Assembly (NCBI RefSeq): GCF_001969445.1
Contig: NZ_CP017297.1
Coordinates: forward strand, 2,728,001-2,792,000
Direction: 5' to 3'
From: Brachybacterium sp. P6-10-X1
GTDB taxonomy: Bacteria > Actinomycetota > Actinomycetes > Actinomycetales > Dermabacteraceae
Length of the DNA: 64,000 nucleotides
This document shows positions 17,443 to 26,017 of the stretch, piece by piece. Positions within the stretch are counted from its first letter, which is position 1. The number at the start of each line of letters is the position of its first letter. The notes under the pieces are model-generated. The model did not search any database, was not told the origin of the DNA, and was given only the letters and a program-made list of their open reading frames with translations. The position numbers and the translations under genes were made by a program.

Positions 17443-17463
17443 CTAAGCGTCCTATGTACTTAG
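17443..17463. promoter_or_regulatory. inverted repeat between divergent thiolase and CoA-transferase genes
   Basis: CTAAG (17443-17447) and CTTAG (17459-17463) are reverse complements spaced by 11 nt, in a locally AT-rich patch of the 257-bp divergent intergenic region. The symmetry and position fit a dimeric repressor site, for example TetR-type, controlling both directions. No regulator gene is adjacent, so this remains an inference. Confidence 0.45.
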
Positions 17464-17617
17464 GGGGAAATGCAAGGACGATCCGACGAGCACGCCCCGT
17501 ATCGTGGCTCGTAGCCGCTCGGCTCTCGCGGACGAGGCCGCGGACGGCGGGAGGCCGACCCCGGAGCACGCGCGGCGACGACGGGGCGACGACGATCCGA
17601 TCCAGGAGGACTGCACG

Positions 17618-18406
17618 ATGAGCATGGACAAGACGGTCGCCACCCCGGCCGAGGCCGTGGCCGACGTCCCCGACGGCGCCACCCTCGCCGTCGGCGGCTT
17701 CGGACTCTCCGGCAACCCCGTCCAGCTGCTGGCAGCGCTGCTGGAGCAGGGAGCCGGCTCCCTCTCGGTGGTCTCCAACAACTGCGGTGTCGACGACTGG
17801 GGGCTCGGCCTGCTGCTGGGCGCCGGTCGTATCGCGAAGATGACCTCGTCGTACGTCGGCGAGAACAAGGAGTTCGCCCGCCAGTACCTCGAGGGCGAGC
17901 TCGAGGTCGAGCTGGTCCCGCAGGGCACGCTCGCCGAGAAGCTGCGCGCCGGCGGCTCCGGCATCCCCGCCTTCTACACCCGCTCCGGGGCAGGCACGCA
18001 GATCGCCGAGGGCGGGCTGCCGATGAAGTACGACGGCCGGGGCGGGATCGCGACCTCCTCGCCGCCCAAGGACGTGCGGGTCTTCTCCCTCGGCGACTCG
18101 GAACCGCTGGAGTACGTGCTCGAGGAATCGATCGTCACCGACTTCGCCCTGGTCCACGCCCTGCGCGGGGACCGCCACGGCAACCTCGTGTTCAACAAGG
18201 CGACCCGGCAGTTCTCGCCCCCCGCCGCCATGGCCGGGAAGATCTGCATCGCCCAGGTCGAGGAGCTCGTCGAACCCGGCGGGATCGACCCCGACGCCGT
18301 CCACCTGCCCGGCGTGTACGTGCACCGGGTGGTGGAGGTCGGGACGGACATCGTCAAGCGGATCGAGAAGCGCACGGTGCGCACCACGGAGGGAGCGGAC
18401 TCATGA
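17618..18406 (+). CDS. scoA: 3-oxoacid CoA-transferase subunit A
   Basis: A 262-residue family I CoA-transferase alpha subunit. [18 protein letters not shown] near residue 20 is the oxyanion-type glycine loop, followed by [14 protein letters not shown] and [13 protein letters not shown], typical of succinyl-CoA:3-ketoacid transferases. The pair moves CoA from succinyl-CoA to acetoacetate or a related 3-oxoacid. The ATG at 17618 follows AGGAGGA. The stop overlaps the subunit B start (ATGA). Divergence from a thiolase gene fits ketone-body or 3-oxoacid use. Confidence 0.92.
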   Translation: MSMDKTVATPAEAVADVPDGATLAVGGFGLSGNPVQLLAALLEQGAGSLSVVSNNCGVDDWGLGLLLGAGRIAKMTSSYVGENKEFARQYLEGELEVELVPQGTLAEKLRAGGSGIPAFYTRSGAGTQIAEGGLPMKYDGRGGIATSSPPKDVRVFSLGDSEPLEYVLEESIVTDFALVHALRGDRHGNLVFNKATRQFSPPAAMAGKICIAQVEELVEPGGIDPDAVHLPGVYVHRVVEVGTDIVKRIEKRTVRTTEGADS

Positions 18407-19098
18407 GCCAGGACGCACAGAACGCACAGATCCCGCCGAACGAGCAGGTCGGCTGGGATCGCGAGCAGATGGCGGCGCGCGCCGCGCAGGACCTGCCCGA
18501 TGGGGCCTACGTGAACCTCGGCATCGGCATGCCGACGCTGATCCCGAACCACATCCCCCCCGGCCGCACCGTGGTGCTGCAGTCCGAGAACGGGATCCTC
18601 GGGGTGGGCCCCTATCCCGACGAGGAGCACGTCGACCCCGACCTCATCAACGCCGGCAAGGAGACGGTCACGGTGCTGCCGGGGGCGAGCTTCTTCGACT
18701 CGGCGACCAGCTTCGGGATCATCCGCGGCGGCAAGCTCGACGTCGCCGTGCTCGGCGGCATGCAGGTCTCCGCCCGGGGCGATCTCGCCAACTGGATGGT
18801 GCCCGGCAAGATGGTCAAGGGCATGGGCGGCGCGATGGACCTGGTCCACGGGGCGAAGCATGTGATCGTGCTGATGCAGCACACCTCCCGCGACGGGGCG
18901 CCGAAGATCCTGCCCGAGTGCACTCTGCCGCTGACCGGCAAGAACGTGGTGAACCGGATCATCACCGACCTCGCGGTGATCGACGTGGCCGGCACGGCGG
19001 AGCAGCCGCGTCTGGTGCTGGTCGAGACCGCTCCGGGCGTCAGCGGCGAGCAGGTGCGGGAGGCCACCGGCGTCGAGCTCGGCGACCCGGCGAGGTGA
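18403..19098 (+). CDS. scoB: 3-oxoacid CoA-transferase subunit B
   Basis: A 231-residue beta subunit. The catalytic glutamate that forms the CoA thioester is Glu62 in [23 protein letters not shown] precedes it and [20 protein letters not shown] follows, as in SCOT-type enzymes. It overlaps subunit A by 4 nt, which keeps the two subunits in step. No downstream gene is on this strand; the next gene is convergent 46 nt away. Confidence 0.93.
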   Translation: MSQDAQNAQIPPNEQVGWDREQMAARAAQDLPDGAYVNLGIGMPTLIPNHIPPGRTVVLQSENGILGVGPYPDEEHVDPDLINAGKETVTVLPGASFFDSATSFGIIRGGKLDVAVLGGMQVSARGDLANWMVPGKMVKGMGGAMDLVHGAKHVIVLMQHTSRDGAPKILPECTLPLTGKNVVNRIITDLAVIDVAGTAEQPRLVLVETAPGVSGEQVREATGVELGDPAR

Positions 19099-19134
19099 GC
19101 TGGGCGAGCCGGGGAGATGAGCTGGGCGAGCCGG
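19097..19134. repeat. 16-bp direct repeat after scoB
   Basis: GAGCTGGGCGAGCCGG occurs at 19097-19112 and again at 19119-19134, starting at the scoB stop codon. It looks like a small local duplication in the gap between convergent genes. Confidence 0.8.
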
Positions 19135-19144
19135 CGCGCCGATC

Positions 19145-19972
19145 TCAGCGCGCGGGACGTCGGGGGCTCAGCAGCAGCCGGGCCAGAGCATCGATCGCGG
19201 CGCCGAGCGCGCCGATCACCAGGATCACCACCAGCATCTCGTCGTAGGCCAGGCGGTCGCGGGCGTTGAGGATCTCGTAGCCCAGGCCGCTGGTGACGCC
19301 GAGCATCTCGGCAGGCACCAGCACCACCCAGGCGATCCCGAGGGCCAGGCGCACCGACTGCAGCACCGCGGGCCGCACGGAGGGGATCACGACGGTGCGC
19401 AGGATCTCCCCGCGGCGCGCCCCCAGGGTGTGGGCGACGGCGACGAAGCGCTGGTCGATCGAGGCCACCGCGGCCGAGGTCCCCAGCAGGATCGGCCAGA
19501 TCGCGGCGGCGGCCACCAGGAACACCACCGGTGCGGACCCGACCCCGAGCAGCGCCACGGCCACCGGCGCCCAGGACAGCGGCGAGATCATCCGCACGAA
19601 CTGCACCGGCCCCGCGCTCGCCCAGCGGGTGGGGCGGTGCATCCCGATCAGCGCTCCGAGCGGGATCCCGGCCGCCGCAGCGATCAGGAGCCCCAGGAGG
19701 AGCCGGCCGGTGCTGGTCAGCAGGTCCTGGAGCAGCACTCCGGTGGACAGCAGGGAGACCAGCGCCTCGGGGACCCTCCACGGGGACAGGGCGGCGAGCA
19801 TCGGGCTGCCGACGCCGCCGACGGCGGTCGCGGCCCACCAGGCGATGACCGTCGCGGCGGCGCCGACCAGCCCCCAGGCCCAGGGCGCGGCGCGCTGCGC
19901 ACCGGCGGGGCGCTCGGCGCCGGCCGCCCCGGGTGCGGCGTCGGCCTCGAGATCCGTGGGGGCGATGCTCAT
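19145..19972 (-). CDS. ABC transporter permease (nitrate/sulfonate/taurine type)
   Basis: A 275-residue permease with about six transmembrane helices and the BPD_transp_1 coupling region in FVAVAHTLGARRGEILRTVVIPSVRPAVLQSV (the EAA loop). It resembles SsuC/TauC/NrtB. The start ATG at 19972 overlaps the stop of the substrate-binding protein gene by 4 nt. It is the last gene of a five-gene operon and forms the transporter with the products of the two preceding genes. Confidence 0.88.
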   Translation of the reverse strand: MSIAPTDLEADAAPGAAGAERPAGAQRAAPWAWGLVGAAATVIAWWAATAVGGVGSPMLAALSPWRVPEALVSLLSTGVLLQDLLTSTGRLLLGLLIAAAAGIPLGALIGMHRPTRWASAGPVQFVRMISPLSWAPVAVALLGVGSAPVVFLVAAAAIWPILLGTSAAVASIDQRFVAVAHTLGARRGEILRTVVIPSVRPAVLQSVRLALGIAWVVLVPAEMLGVTSGLGYEILNARDRLAYDEMLVVILVIGALGAAIDALARLLLSPRRPAR

Positions 19973-21126
19973 GGGTCGATCTCCTCGGGGTTCTCGAGGC
20001 CGGTCAGGGACGCGGGGTCCAGGCGACGGGCGGCATCGCGCAGCGCCGCGTCGTCGACGACCAGGCCGTGGGCGTCCTCGGCGTCGATCCGCTCGAGCGC
20101 GCCGAGCGGGGCGTCCAGCAGCGTCGTCCGCATCTCCTCGACCAGCCGGGTGGTGAAACCGGGTCGCAGCACGGGGGTGAAGTCGATGGTCTCGCCGTGC
20201 CAGGCGGGGTGCTCGACGTGGGCATGGCCGGCATCGGGCCGGTTCAGCGCGGCGGTGATCGCGGGCAGCGGCTGGGGCAGGTACCGGCCGGAGAGCTCGG
20301 CGGCGACGGCCTCGCGGTCCTCCCGACAGTCGCGCTGGGCGCGCACGAGGGCGTCGGCGACGGCCTGGATCTGCTCCGGGGGCCGCTGCAGCAGGCCTCC
20401 GGTCGCGACGGTCACGCAGCACGGGTGGGAGCGCCACACATCGCCCAGGAACCGCCCGATGACGCCGACGTCCTTCCCCTCCGCCATCGCGTTGAAGGGG
20501 TCCGCGACGGTGTAGCCGCCGATGGAGCCGGCGTCCAGGGCGGGGATCATGTCGGAGGGCGCCATCGGCACCAGGGTGACCTCGCCGCGCTCCCGCGAGG
20601 GCGTGCGGCGCACGACGGGGGTGAGTCCCTCGGCGCGAAGCATCTGCTGGACGATGACGTTGTGGATCGAGAACCAGGCGGGGATCCCGATCGTGCGGCC
20701 GGCGAGCGCGCCGACCTCCGGCACCTCGCGACCGAGGGTGAGCGCCGACCCGTCGACGTGGTTCGCCCCGAGCACGCGGATGTCCGCCCCGAGGTCCAGG
20801 CGCATCTGCAGCGCCATCGGGAACAGCAGGTGGACCACGTCCGCGCTGCCGCCCAGCAGGGTCTCCCCCATGGAGGCCCAGGAGCGCAGGCGCACGGGCT
20901 CGGCGACCTCGATCCCCTCCTCGGCGAAGTAGCCGCGGGCATGGGCGATCAGCAGTGGGGCGGCGTCGGTGATCGGCAGGTAGGCGATCCGCAGCGGGCT
21001 CTCGGGGTCCACCGGGGCGGCCTCGCCGCGCCGTGCGCCGAGCCCCAGCCCGGCCCCGGCGGCGCCGGACAGCAGCAGGGTGCCGCCCGCACCGAGCAGG
21101 GACCGACGGCTCGGCCCGGCTCTCAC
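19969..21126 (-). CDS. Tat-exported ABC substrate-binding protein (NMT1/SsuA-like)
   Basis: A 385-residue binding protein. It starts with a twin-arginine signal (SRRSLLGAGGTLLLSGAAGA); Tat export suggests it folds in the cytosol. RIAYLPITDAAPLLIAHARG and EEGIEVAEPVRLRSW match the NMT1/SsuA/NrtA fold, and HPCCVTVATG lies in the second lobe. The ligand cannot be told from sequence; sulfonates, nitrate or small aromatics are all possible. The GTG at 21126 is fixed by its 4-nt overlap (GTGA) with the ATPase stop. Confidence 0.85.
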   Translation of the reverse strand: MRAGPSRRSLLGAGGTLLLSGAAGAGLGLGARRGEAAPVDPESPLRIAYLPITDAAPLLIAHARGYFAEEGIEVAEPVRLRSWASMGETLLGGSADVVHLLFPMALQMRLDLGADIRVLGANHVDGSALTLGREVPEVGALAGRTIGIPAWFSIHNVIVQQMLRAEGLTPVVRRTPSRERGEVTLVPMAPSDMIPALDAGSIGGYTVADPFNAMAEGKDVGVIGRFLGDVWRSHPCCVTVATGGLLQRPPEQIQAVADALVRAQRDCREDREAVAAELSGRYLPQPLPAITAALNRPDAGHAHVEHPAWHGETIDFTPVLRPGFTTRLVEEMRTTLLDAPLGALERIDAEDAHGLVVDDAALRDAARRLDPASLTGLENPEEIDP

Positions 21127-21833
21127 GCCGTCGCTCCGAGGGAGCCGGCGCGGTAGTGCGCCAGGATCTGCTCCCGGGTGGTGCCCTCCTCGCGCGGGAC
21201 CCACTGGGCGGTGATGCCGCGCGGCCCGTCGAGGTAGACGATGCGGTCGGCGACCGCGAGCGCCTCGTCGACGTCGTGGGTGACCAGCACCGCGGCGGTC
21301 CGCACCGCGGTGAGCACCTCGCGCAGCCACACCTGCAGGTCGGCGCGGATCGCGGGATCGAGGGCGGAGAACGGCTCGTCGAGCAGGATCACCCCCGGGT
21401 CCACGGCGAGCGCGCGACCGAGGGCGACGCGCTGGGCCTGCCCGCCGGAGAGCTCGGCGGGCAGGGACGCAGCGAGCTCCGCGATACCGAGCGAGGTCAG
21501 CAGCTCGGCCACCTGCCCGGGCCCGGCTCGCCCCGCGTTCGCGGCGTAGCGGCCTCCGAGCCCGACGTTCTCGGCGACGGTCAGCCAGGGGAACAGGTCC
21601 GGGGACTGCGGAACGAGGGCGGGACGACGGGCGTCGACGCCGCGGTCGACGACGCCGTCCTGGGGCTCCTCGAGCCCGGCGAGCAGGCGCACCAGGGTCG
21701 ACTTGCCGGCCCCGGAGGCGCCGAGCACGCAGAGCGTCTCGTGCTCGTCGACCTCGAGGTCGAGGCCCTGCAGCACGGGCCCCGATGCCCCCGGGTGCCA
21801 TCGCGTCACCTGGCGCAGGGCGAGGTGGGTCAT
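21123..21833 (-). CDS. ABC transporter ATP-binding protein
   Basis: A 236-residue ATPase of the nitrate/sulfonate/taurine importer class. Walker A is GASGAGKST, the signature is LSGGQAQR, Walker B is VILLDEPFSALD and the switch histidine is in LVTHDVDEA. It overlaps the flavoprotein gene before it and the binding-protein gene after it by 4 nt each. It powers the permease at 19145-19972. Confidence 0.92.
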   Translation of the reverse strand: MTHLALRQVTRWHPGASGPVLQGLDLEVDEHETLCVLGASGAGKSTLVRLLAGLEEPQDGVVDRGVDARRPALVPQSPDLFPWLTVAENVGLGGRYAANAGRAGPGQVAELLTSLGIAELAASLPAELSGGQAQRVALGRALAVDPGVILLDEPFSALDPAIRADLQVWLREVLTAVRTAAVLVTHDVDEALAVADRIVYLDGPRGITAQWVPREEGTTREQILAHYRAGSLGATA

Positions 21834-22972
21834 GTCCCGCTCCGGGGTTCCTCGCCCGTCCCGGCGAGGAGATGGCGCAGGTGGATCTCGGTCGGGGACT
21901 GCACGGGCAGGAAGGCCGCCTCGCGGGCGCGTCGAGAGGTGTCCGAGCCCAGCGCGTAGCCGCGACCGCCGACCGTCTTCTGCTCGAGCCGGGTAGCGCG
22001 CCCGGCGAGCAGGGCGGTCTCCAGCCTCACCGCGACCAGCTGGGCCCCGGGGGCGTCCGCGGCACCCGCGGCACCCGCGGCATCTGCCGCGCCTCCCGCA
22101 CCGGCCGGGTCCGTCGCGCCCTCCGCTCCCTCGACAGCGCGCACGAGGTCCTCGCGCAGGGCCTCCCAGTCCTCGCGACCGGCGTCGAGCTCCCCGGCGA
22201 GGACCCGCCGGGCGACGGGGTCCGCGGCGGTCTCGGCGGCATCGAGCGCCGCTCCTGCGAGGCCCAGGCACATCCCGCTCTGGAGCAGCAGGAAGGCGGC
22301 GCGGGCACGGTCGCGGAACGCGGGGACGTCCTCGGTGAGCACGTCGTGCGGCGCCACGGCGACCTGCTCCAGACGGAGCACGCCGGAGGACGTGCCGTCG
22401 AGCGCCGCGAGCCCGACCAGGGGCTTGACGGTGACGCCCGCGGCGCCCCGCGCGACGCGCACGATCGCGCGTCGGCCGTCCTCGAACCGCACGGGCAGCA
22501 CGATCCAGGAGCCGGGCCGCAGGTTCGAGCACCAGGGCAGGACGCCGCTGACGGAGACCGCGCCGCCGGCCCGATCCGTGGCGACCAGGGGGATCTCGCC
22601 GAGTCCGGCCTCCTCCTTGTAGGCGGGGGCCATGCCGGAGGCGAGCGCGAGGGTGCCGGCCTCGGCGCCGTCGGGAGCCGCCGTCCCGGTGACGGCGTGG
22701 TATTCGAGGGCGGAGCGGTGGCCCCACAGGGAGAACGCCGTCGCGGTGCAGCGGCGCGCGAGGGCGTGGACCACCTCGACCTGGAGCGGCAGGGGCGAGG
22801 AGAGCAGGCCGTGCTGCCCGAGCGCACGCAGGGTGTCCCAGGGGTCAGCGGCCTCGCGGTCGACGGCGCGGGCGCGCTCGCCCGCCTCGTCGAGCACCGG
22901 CAGTGCTGCCGCGGGGAGCTCCGCCAGTCCCAGGCCGGTGCGCTCGGCGACCGCGAGCGCCGCGGCGGTCAC
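21830..22972 (-). CDS. acyl-CoA dehydrogenase-like flavoprotein
   Basis: A 380-residue member of the acyl-CoA dehydrogenase superfamily, closest in feel to the non-acyl-CoA branch (SfnB/DszC-type monooxygenases and desulfurising enzymes). Helical N-terminal domain (ARRCTATAFSLWGHRSALEYHAV), a beta middle domain (VSGVLPWCSNLRPGSWIVLPV) and a C-terminal flavin segment (VGGRGYALGSDTSRRAREAAF). An Ala/Gly-rich insert (AGAGGAADAAGAAGAADAPG) comes from 9-bp DNA repeats near 22058-22084. The catalytic Glu of true dehydrogenases is not evident. The GTG at 22972 is set by a GTGA overlap with the preceding gene. An ABC importer in the same operon suggests it acts on the imported compound. Confidence 0.72.
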   Translation of the reverse strand: MTAAALAVAERTGLGLAELPAAALPVLDEAGERARAVDREAADPWDTLRALGQHGLLSSPLPLQVEVVHALARRCTATAFSLWGHRSALEYHAVTGTAAPDGAEAGTLALASGMAPAYKEEAGLGEIPLVATDRAGGAVSVSGVLPWCSNLRPGSWIVLPVRFEDGRRAIVRVARGAAGVTVKPLVGLAALDGTSSGVLRLEQVAVAPHDVLTEDVPAFRDRARAAFLLLQSGMCLGLAGAALDAAETAADPVARRVLAGELDAGREDWEALREDLVRAVEGAEGATDPAGAGGAADAAGAAGAADAPGAQLVAVRLETALLAGRATRLEQKTVGGRGYALGSDTSRRAREAAFLPVQSPTEIHLRHLLAGTGEEPRSGT

Positions 22973-23571
22973 GAGCTCTTCGCCCCGAGGTCGATCGCGC
23001 CGAGGGCCCAGATGCGGTCGATCGGGGTCTCGACGGCCTCGCGGGCGCGGACCACGGCGTCCTCGTCGGGCGCGTCGTAGAAGCACAGGCACTTGGCGGT
23101 GTCCTCGCGCACGTAGGTGCGCAGGAACGACGTCTCGGGCACCTGCGCGTACTTGGGGGCGTTCGCCTTCTTGCGCGCCAGGTACTTCTCCATCGTGATC
23201 TCGGCGGGGATGTCCCACTCGACGAGATATCCGGCTCCGCGACGCAGCGCCTTGATGTCCTCGAGCTCCGCACCGACCAGGCGCACCTCATCGGGCCCCT
23301 CGACGGCGGCGGCCACGTCACCGAGTGCCGCGGAGAGCGTCCCGGCGGCCTGGGCGGACTCGGCCTCCACGATGGTGAACAGCCGGGAGTGGTCGGCGGC
23401 GACCTGGGATTCGATGAGCTCGCCCACGGCGCTGTTCCCGGAGTCTCCGGAGTCAGTGGAGTCAGTGGAGTCAGTGGAGTTCCCGGAAACACGGAGCAGG
23501 GCGTCGAGGACGGCCTGGCTGCCGTCGCGGGTGGCGGAGGCGGGCTCGATCTCGAGCAGGAACATCGACAT
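22969..23571 (-). CDS. DUF4242-domain protein
   Basis: A 200-residue protein with a DUF4242 domain at the C-terminal end (YLVEWDIPAEITMEKYLARK, then TYVREDTAKCLCFYDAPDEDAVVRAREA). Some DUF4242 proteins bind nickel, but the role is generally unknown. The N-terminal half carries a ferredoxin-like first copy (MFLLEIEPASA...) interrupted by a Ser/Thr/Asp repeat around residues 31-47 encoded by 9-bp DNA repeats. An AAAGG site precedes the ATG at 23571. It leads the operon, and a palindrome at 23619-23635 probably controls it. Confidence 0.75.
   Translation of the reverse strand: MSMFLLEIEPASATRDGSQAVLDALLRVSGNSTDSTDSTDSGDSGNSAVGELIESQVAADHSRLFTIVEAESAQAAGTLSAALGDVAAAVEGPDEVRLVGAELEDIKALRRGAGYLVEWDIPAEITMEKYLARKKANAPKYAQVPETSFLRTYVREDTAKCLCFYDAPDEDAVVRAREAVETPIDRIWALGAIDLGAKSS
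23452..23478. repeat. 9-bp tandem repeat in the DUF4242 gene
   Basis: Three perfect copies of GTCAGTGGA (23452-23460, 23461-23469, 23470-23478), flanked by degenerate copies. They encode Ser-Thr-Asp units on the minus strand. Slippage would add or remove three residues without shifting the frame. Confidence 0.9.
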
Positions 23572-23618
23572 GTCGCACCTTTCGTCGGGTGCTCCGGGAT
23601 CTCACACCCGAAGCGGAA

Positions 23619-23635
23619 CTTATGGCGAGCATAAG
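23619..23635. promoter_or_regulatory. palindromic operator upstream of the DUF4242/ABC operon
   Basis: CTTATG (23619-23624), spacer GCGAG, CATAAG (23630-23635): perfect 6-bp arms about 50 nt before the operon start at 23571. The 17-bp size fits a GntR- or TetR-type dimer. No regulator gene is adjacent. Confidence 0.6.
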
Positions 23636-23721
23636 GCCTTCCCGAGCGACCATGCATCCCCCGCTGCGCGAGGACCCCCGGGTGCCTGTGACCCGTTGCA
23701 TCGCCCGGCAGAATCGGGGGC

Positions 23722-24231
23722 ATGAGCACCGACCCCTCCCCCGACTTCACGCTCGACACCCCGCGCCCCGAGGACGCCGAGGCCCTCGCCCGGATCCACG
23801 TGCGCGGCTGGGAGGTCGCCTACGCGCATCTGATCGAGGGCGAGCGGTGGTTCGGGCAGGAGGCGGTCGAGCGACGCACCGCGCAGTGGACCGGGATCCT
23901 CTCGCAGCAGTCGCCCGAGCATCGACTGCAGATCGGCCGTGACGCGGACGGCACTCCGATCGGCTTCGCCTGGGCCGGACAGTCTCGTGACGACGAGGCG
24001 CCGCGGCCCCGTGAGCTCTGGGCGCTGTACATCGACGAGGCCTGGTTCGGCACCGGGCTCGGTCGCGCCCTCGCCGAGGCGATCCTCGAGGAGGGCCCGG
24101 CGAGCGTCTGGGTCGCCGAGGAGAACCCGCGGGCCAGGCGCTTCTACGAGAAGCTCGGTTTCGCGGCCGACGGCGCCACCCAGGTCGAGGAGCACCTCGG
24201 CGGGATCCGGGAACTGCGCATGGTGCGCTGA
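23722..24231 (+). CDS. GNAT-family N-acetyltransferase
   Basis: A 169-residue complete GNAT. RPEDAEALARIHVRGWEVAY opens the fold, ELWALYIDEAWFGTGLGRAL carries the acetyl-CoA loop (GTGLGRA) and VAEENPRARRFYEKLGFAADG is the C-terminal signature. Substrate unknown. It is divergent from the DUF4242 operon and ends 12 bp from a convergent broken GNAT gene. Confidence 0.86.
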   Translation: MSTDPSPDFTLDTPRPEDAEALARIHVRGWEVAYAHLIEGERWFGQEAVERRTAQWTGILSQQSPEHRLQIGRDADGTPIGFAWAGQSRDDEAPRPRELWALYIDEAWFGTGLGRALAEAILEEGPASVWVAEENPRARRFYEKLGFAADGATQVEEHLGGIRELRMVR

Positions 24232-24243
24232 CCGCGCGCCGGG

Positions 24244-24821
24244 TCAGCGCCCCGTCGCGGGGAGGTCTCGGAGCACCTTCGTGGTGACCAGCAGGTCGCC
24301 GTGCCCACCCTCGGGGGCGAGCGTGCGCGTGGTGACGAAACCCAGCTTTCCCAGCACGCGGAGCGAGGTCGAGTTCCAGGCCCAGACGGTCGCGTGCAGG
24401 CGCTCGATCCCGGTCTCCCGTGCCCACTGCTCGACAGCGCGGGCGGCCTCGGTCGCGTACCCCTGCCCCTGCGCCCGACGCAGCAGCTCGAAGGCGATCT
24501 CGGGCCGGGATGGTCAGGATCCAGCGCGTACGCGCCGGGGCCGCCCTCGACCAGGCCGCAGTAGCCGATCACGTCCCCCTCGGTCTTGCGCTCGAGGGCG
24601 GGCAGGCCGAGCCCGGCCGTCGCGTCGGTCCGTCGGATCCGGTCCTCGAGATCGGCGACGGAGGGGCGACCGTCGGCGTCGATCCGCCGGTGCGCCGGGA
24701 CGCGGGGGTCGCGCTCGATCCACAGCTCACGGTGGATCGCGGCCTCCTCGACGCGCCAGGACCGCAGCAGGAGGCGCTCGGACTCGAGCAGGTTTCCGCC
24801 CGCCGTCGATCGGTCGCTCAT
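24244..24821 (-). pseudogene. GNAT (RimJ/RimL-type) acetyltransferase gene with a frameshift
   Basis: The start (SERLLLRSWRVEEAAIHREL, then VIGYCGLVEGGPGAYALDPD) reads in one frame, but from about 24510 homology continues in another: PEIAFELLRRAQGQGYATEA, then TGIERLHATVWAWNSTSLRV and LGKLGFVTTRTLAPEGGHG, ending at the TGA at 24244-24246. The shift lies in or near CGGGCCGGGA (24501-24510); one extra base or two missing bases would explain it. Both halves look otherwise intact, so the event is recent or a sequencing error in a G/C run. The ATG overlaps the HAD gene stop by 4 nt. Confidence 0.75.
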
Positions 24822-25576
24822 GATCCGCTGCCCGCCGACAGCACGAGCGGCACGAGCATCTCGAGCCCCTCGACGCGATGCGGGTCCGTCCCCGTCGCTC
24901 CCCCACGGTCCAGGTGCACGGCCTGCAGTCCCGCGGCGACGGCGCCGTGCATGTCGAGCTCGGGATCGTCCCCCACGTGCAGGACCCGCGGCGGCGCCGT
25001 TCCGAGCGCCTCACACACCGTCAGGTATGCCCGCGGATCGGGCTTGCGGCACCCGATCGTGTCACTGGAGAACGTCCCCACCACGAGTTCCTCACAGCCG
25101 AGAGCACGCATTTTCCGCTGCTGCCGATCGTCGGGCCCGTTCGTCAGCACGGCGACAGGGACGTTCGCGCTGCGCAGTCCACAGAGGAACGGCACCGCGT
25201 CCGGGAATCCCACCCAGGAGGCCTCGTAGACGTCGACGTACTCGGTGTAGAGCGCATCGAGGGCCGCCTCGTCCTGCGGCATCGACCCCCGGCCGCTCGT
25301 CTCCTGCACCTGCTCCAGCAGGTGCAGGATCCTTCGCCGGCGGTATTCGGTCCTCCCGAACTCGCCGGCCAGACGACGTCGCATGAGCTCGGCGGCCGTG
25401 TTCTCCCACTCGTCGGCGAGGCGCTCGAGGGGAGGCGCTCCCCGCCGCTCGAGGAAGGCGAACAGCCCGAGACGCGCAGACCTGCGGTGGTCGAACAGCG
25501 TGTCGTCAAGGTCGACGACGACCGCCTCGATCGGGAGCGCGGCCTCGGACGACGTGGACCTCCAGGTCTCGGCCAT
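24818..25576 (-). CDS. HAD-family hydrolase (subfamily IA phosphatase-like)
   Basis: A 252-residue cytosolic HAD phosphatase. Motif I is VVVDLDDTLFDH with the nucleophile Asp, motif II is AVLTNGP, motif III is CRKPDPRAY with the Lys, and motif IV is HVGDDPELD. A helical cap lies between motifs I and II, as in subfamily IA (YjjG/pyrophosphatase-like). The substrate is unknown. The ATG at 25576 gives a natural N-terminus of about 20 residues before motif I. It is coupled to the frameshifted GNAT gene downstream (ATGA). Confidence 0.86.
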   Translation of the reverse strand: MAETWRSTSSEAALPIEAVVVDLDDTLFDHRRSARLGLFAFLERRGAPPLERLADEWENTAAELMRRRLAGEFGRTEYRRRRILHLLEQVQETSGRGSMPQDEAALDALYTEYVDVYEASWVGFPDAVPFLCGLRSANVPVAVLTNGPDDRQQRKMRALGCEELVVGTFSSDTIGCRKPDPRAYLTVCEALGTAPPRVLHVGDDPELDMHGAVAAGLQAVHLDRGGATGTDPHRVEGLEMLVPLVLSAGSGS

Positions 25577-25723
25577 GGTGCCAGGATGCCAGACCTCGTC
25601 TCCTGCGAACCGACCGGCTCCACCCCCGGTCGCGGCCTCCACCCCCGGAATCCACCCGCGGGATGACGGGCCCGCGCTCCCCGTCGGACGCGCCGGCCCC
25701 CTCCCCGGCGCGATCGTGAAGAC

Positions 25724-25996
25724 ATGAAGAACGCGACCATCGCCACCAGCCGCACCCGAGCCACCACCGACGACCTGATCGACTACCGCCCGCTCCCCGC
25801 CGCCTGGGGTGACGTCGAGGCATTGCACGCCGTGCGCGCCGCCCGGGCCGGCGCCGCCGAGCGCGGCCTGGACCCGACCACCGTGGAGATCACGGGCACG
25901 CCCGAGACGCCTCGACCCGCCCGCGAGTCCTCCCGTCGCCGGCGCGGCGCGCACCGGCGTCGGGGCCACGGGCTCCGCCGCCTCGCCGTCGCCTGA
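25724..25996 (+). CDS. small hypothetical protein
   Basis: A possible 90-residue protein with a mixed helical first half (DLIDYRPLPAAWGDVEALHAVRAARAG) and a basic Arg-rich tail. I recognise no family. No ribosome site is evident; GATCGT ends 6 nt before the ATG. It ends 57 nt before the next gene. Confidence 0.35.
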   Translation: MKNATIATSRTRATTDDLIDYRPLPAAWGDVEALHAVRAARAGAAERGLDPTTVEITGTPETPRPARESSRRRRGAHRRRGHGLRRLAVA

Positions 25997-26017
25997 GCCG
26001 GCGCCGCCACTCATCCT

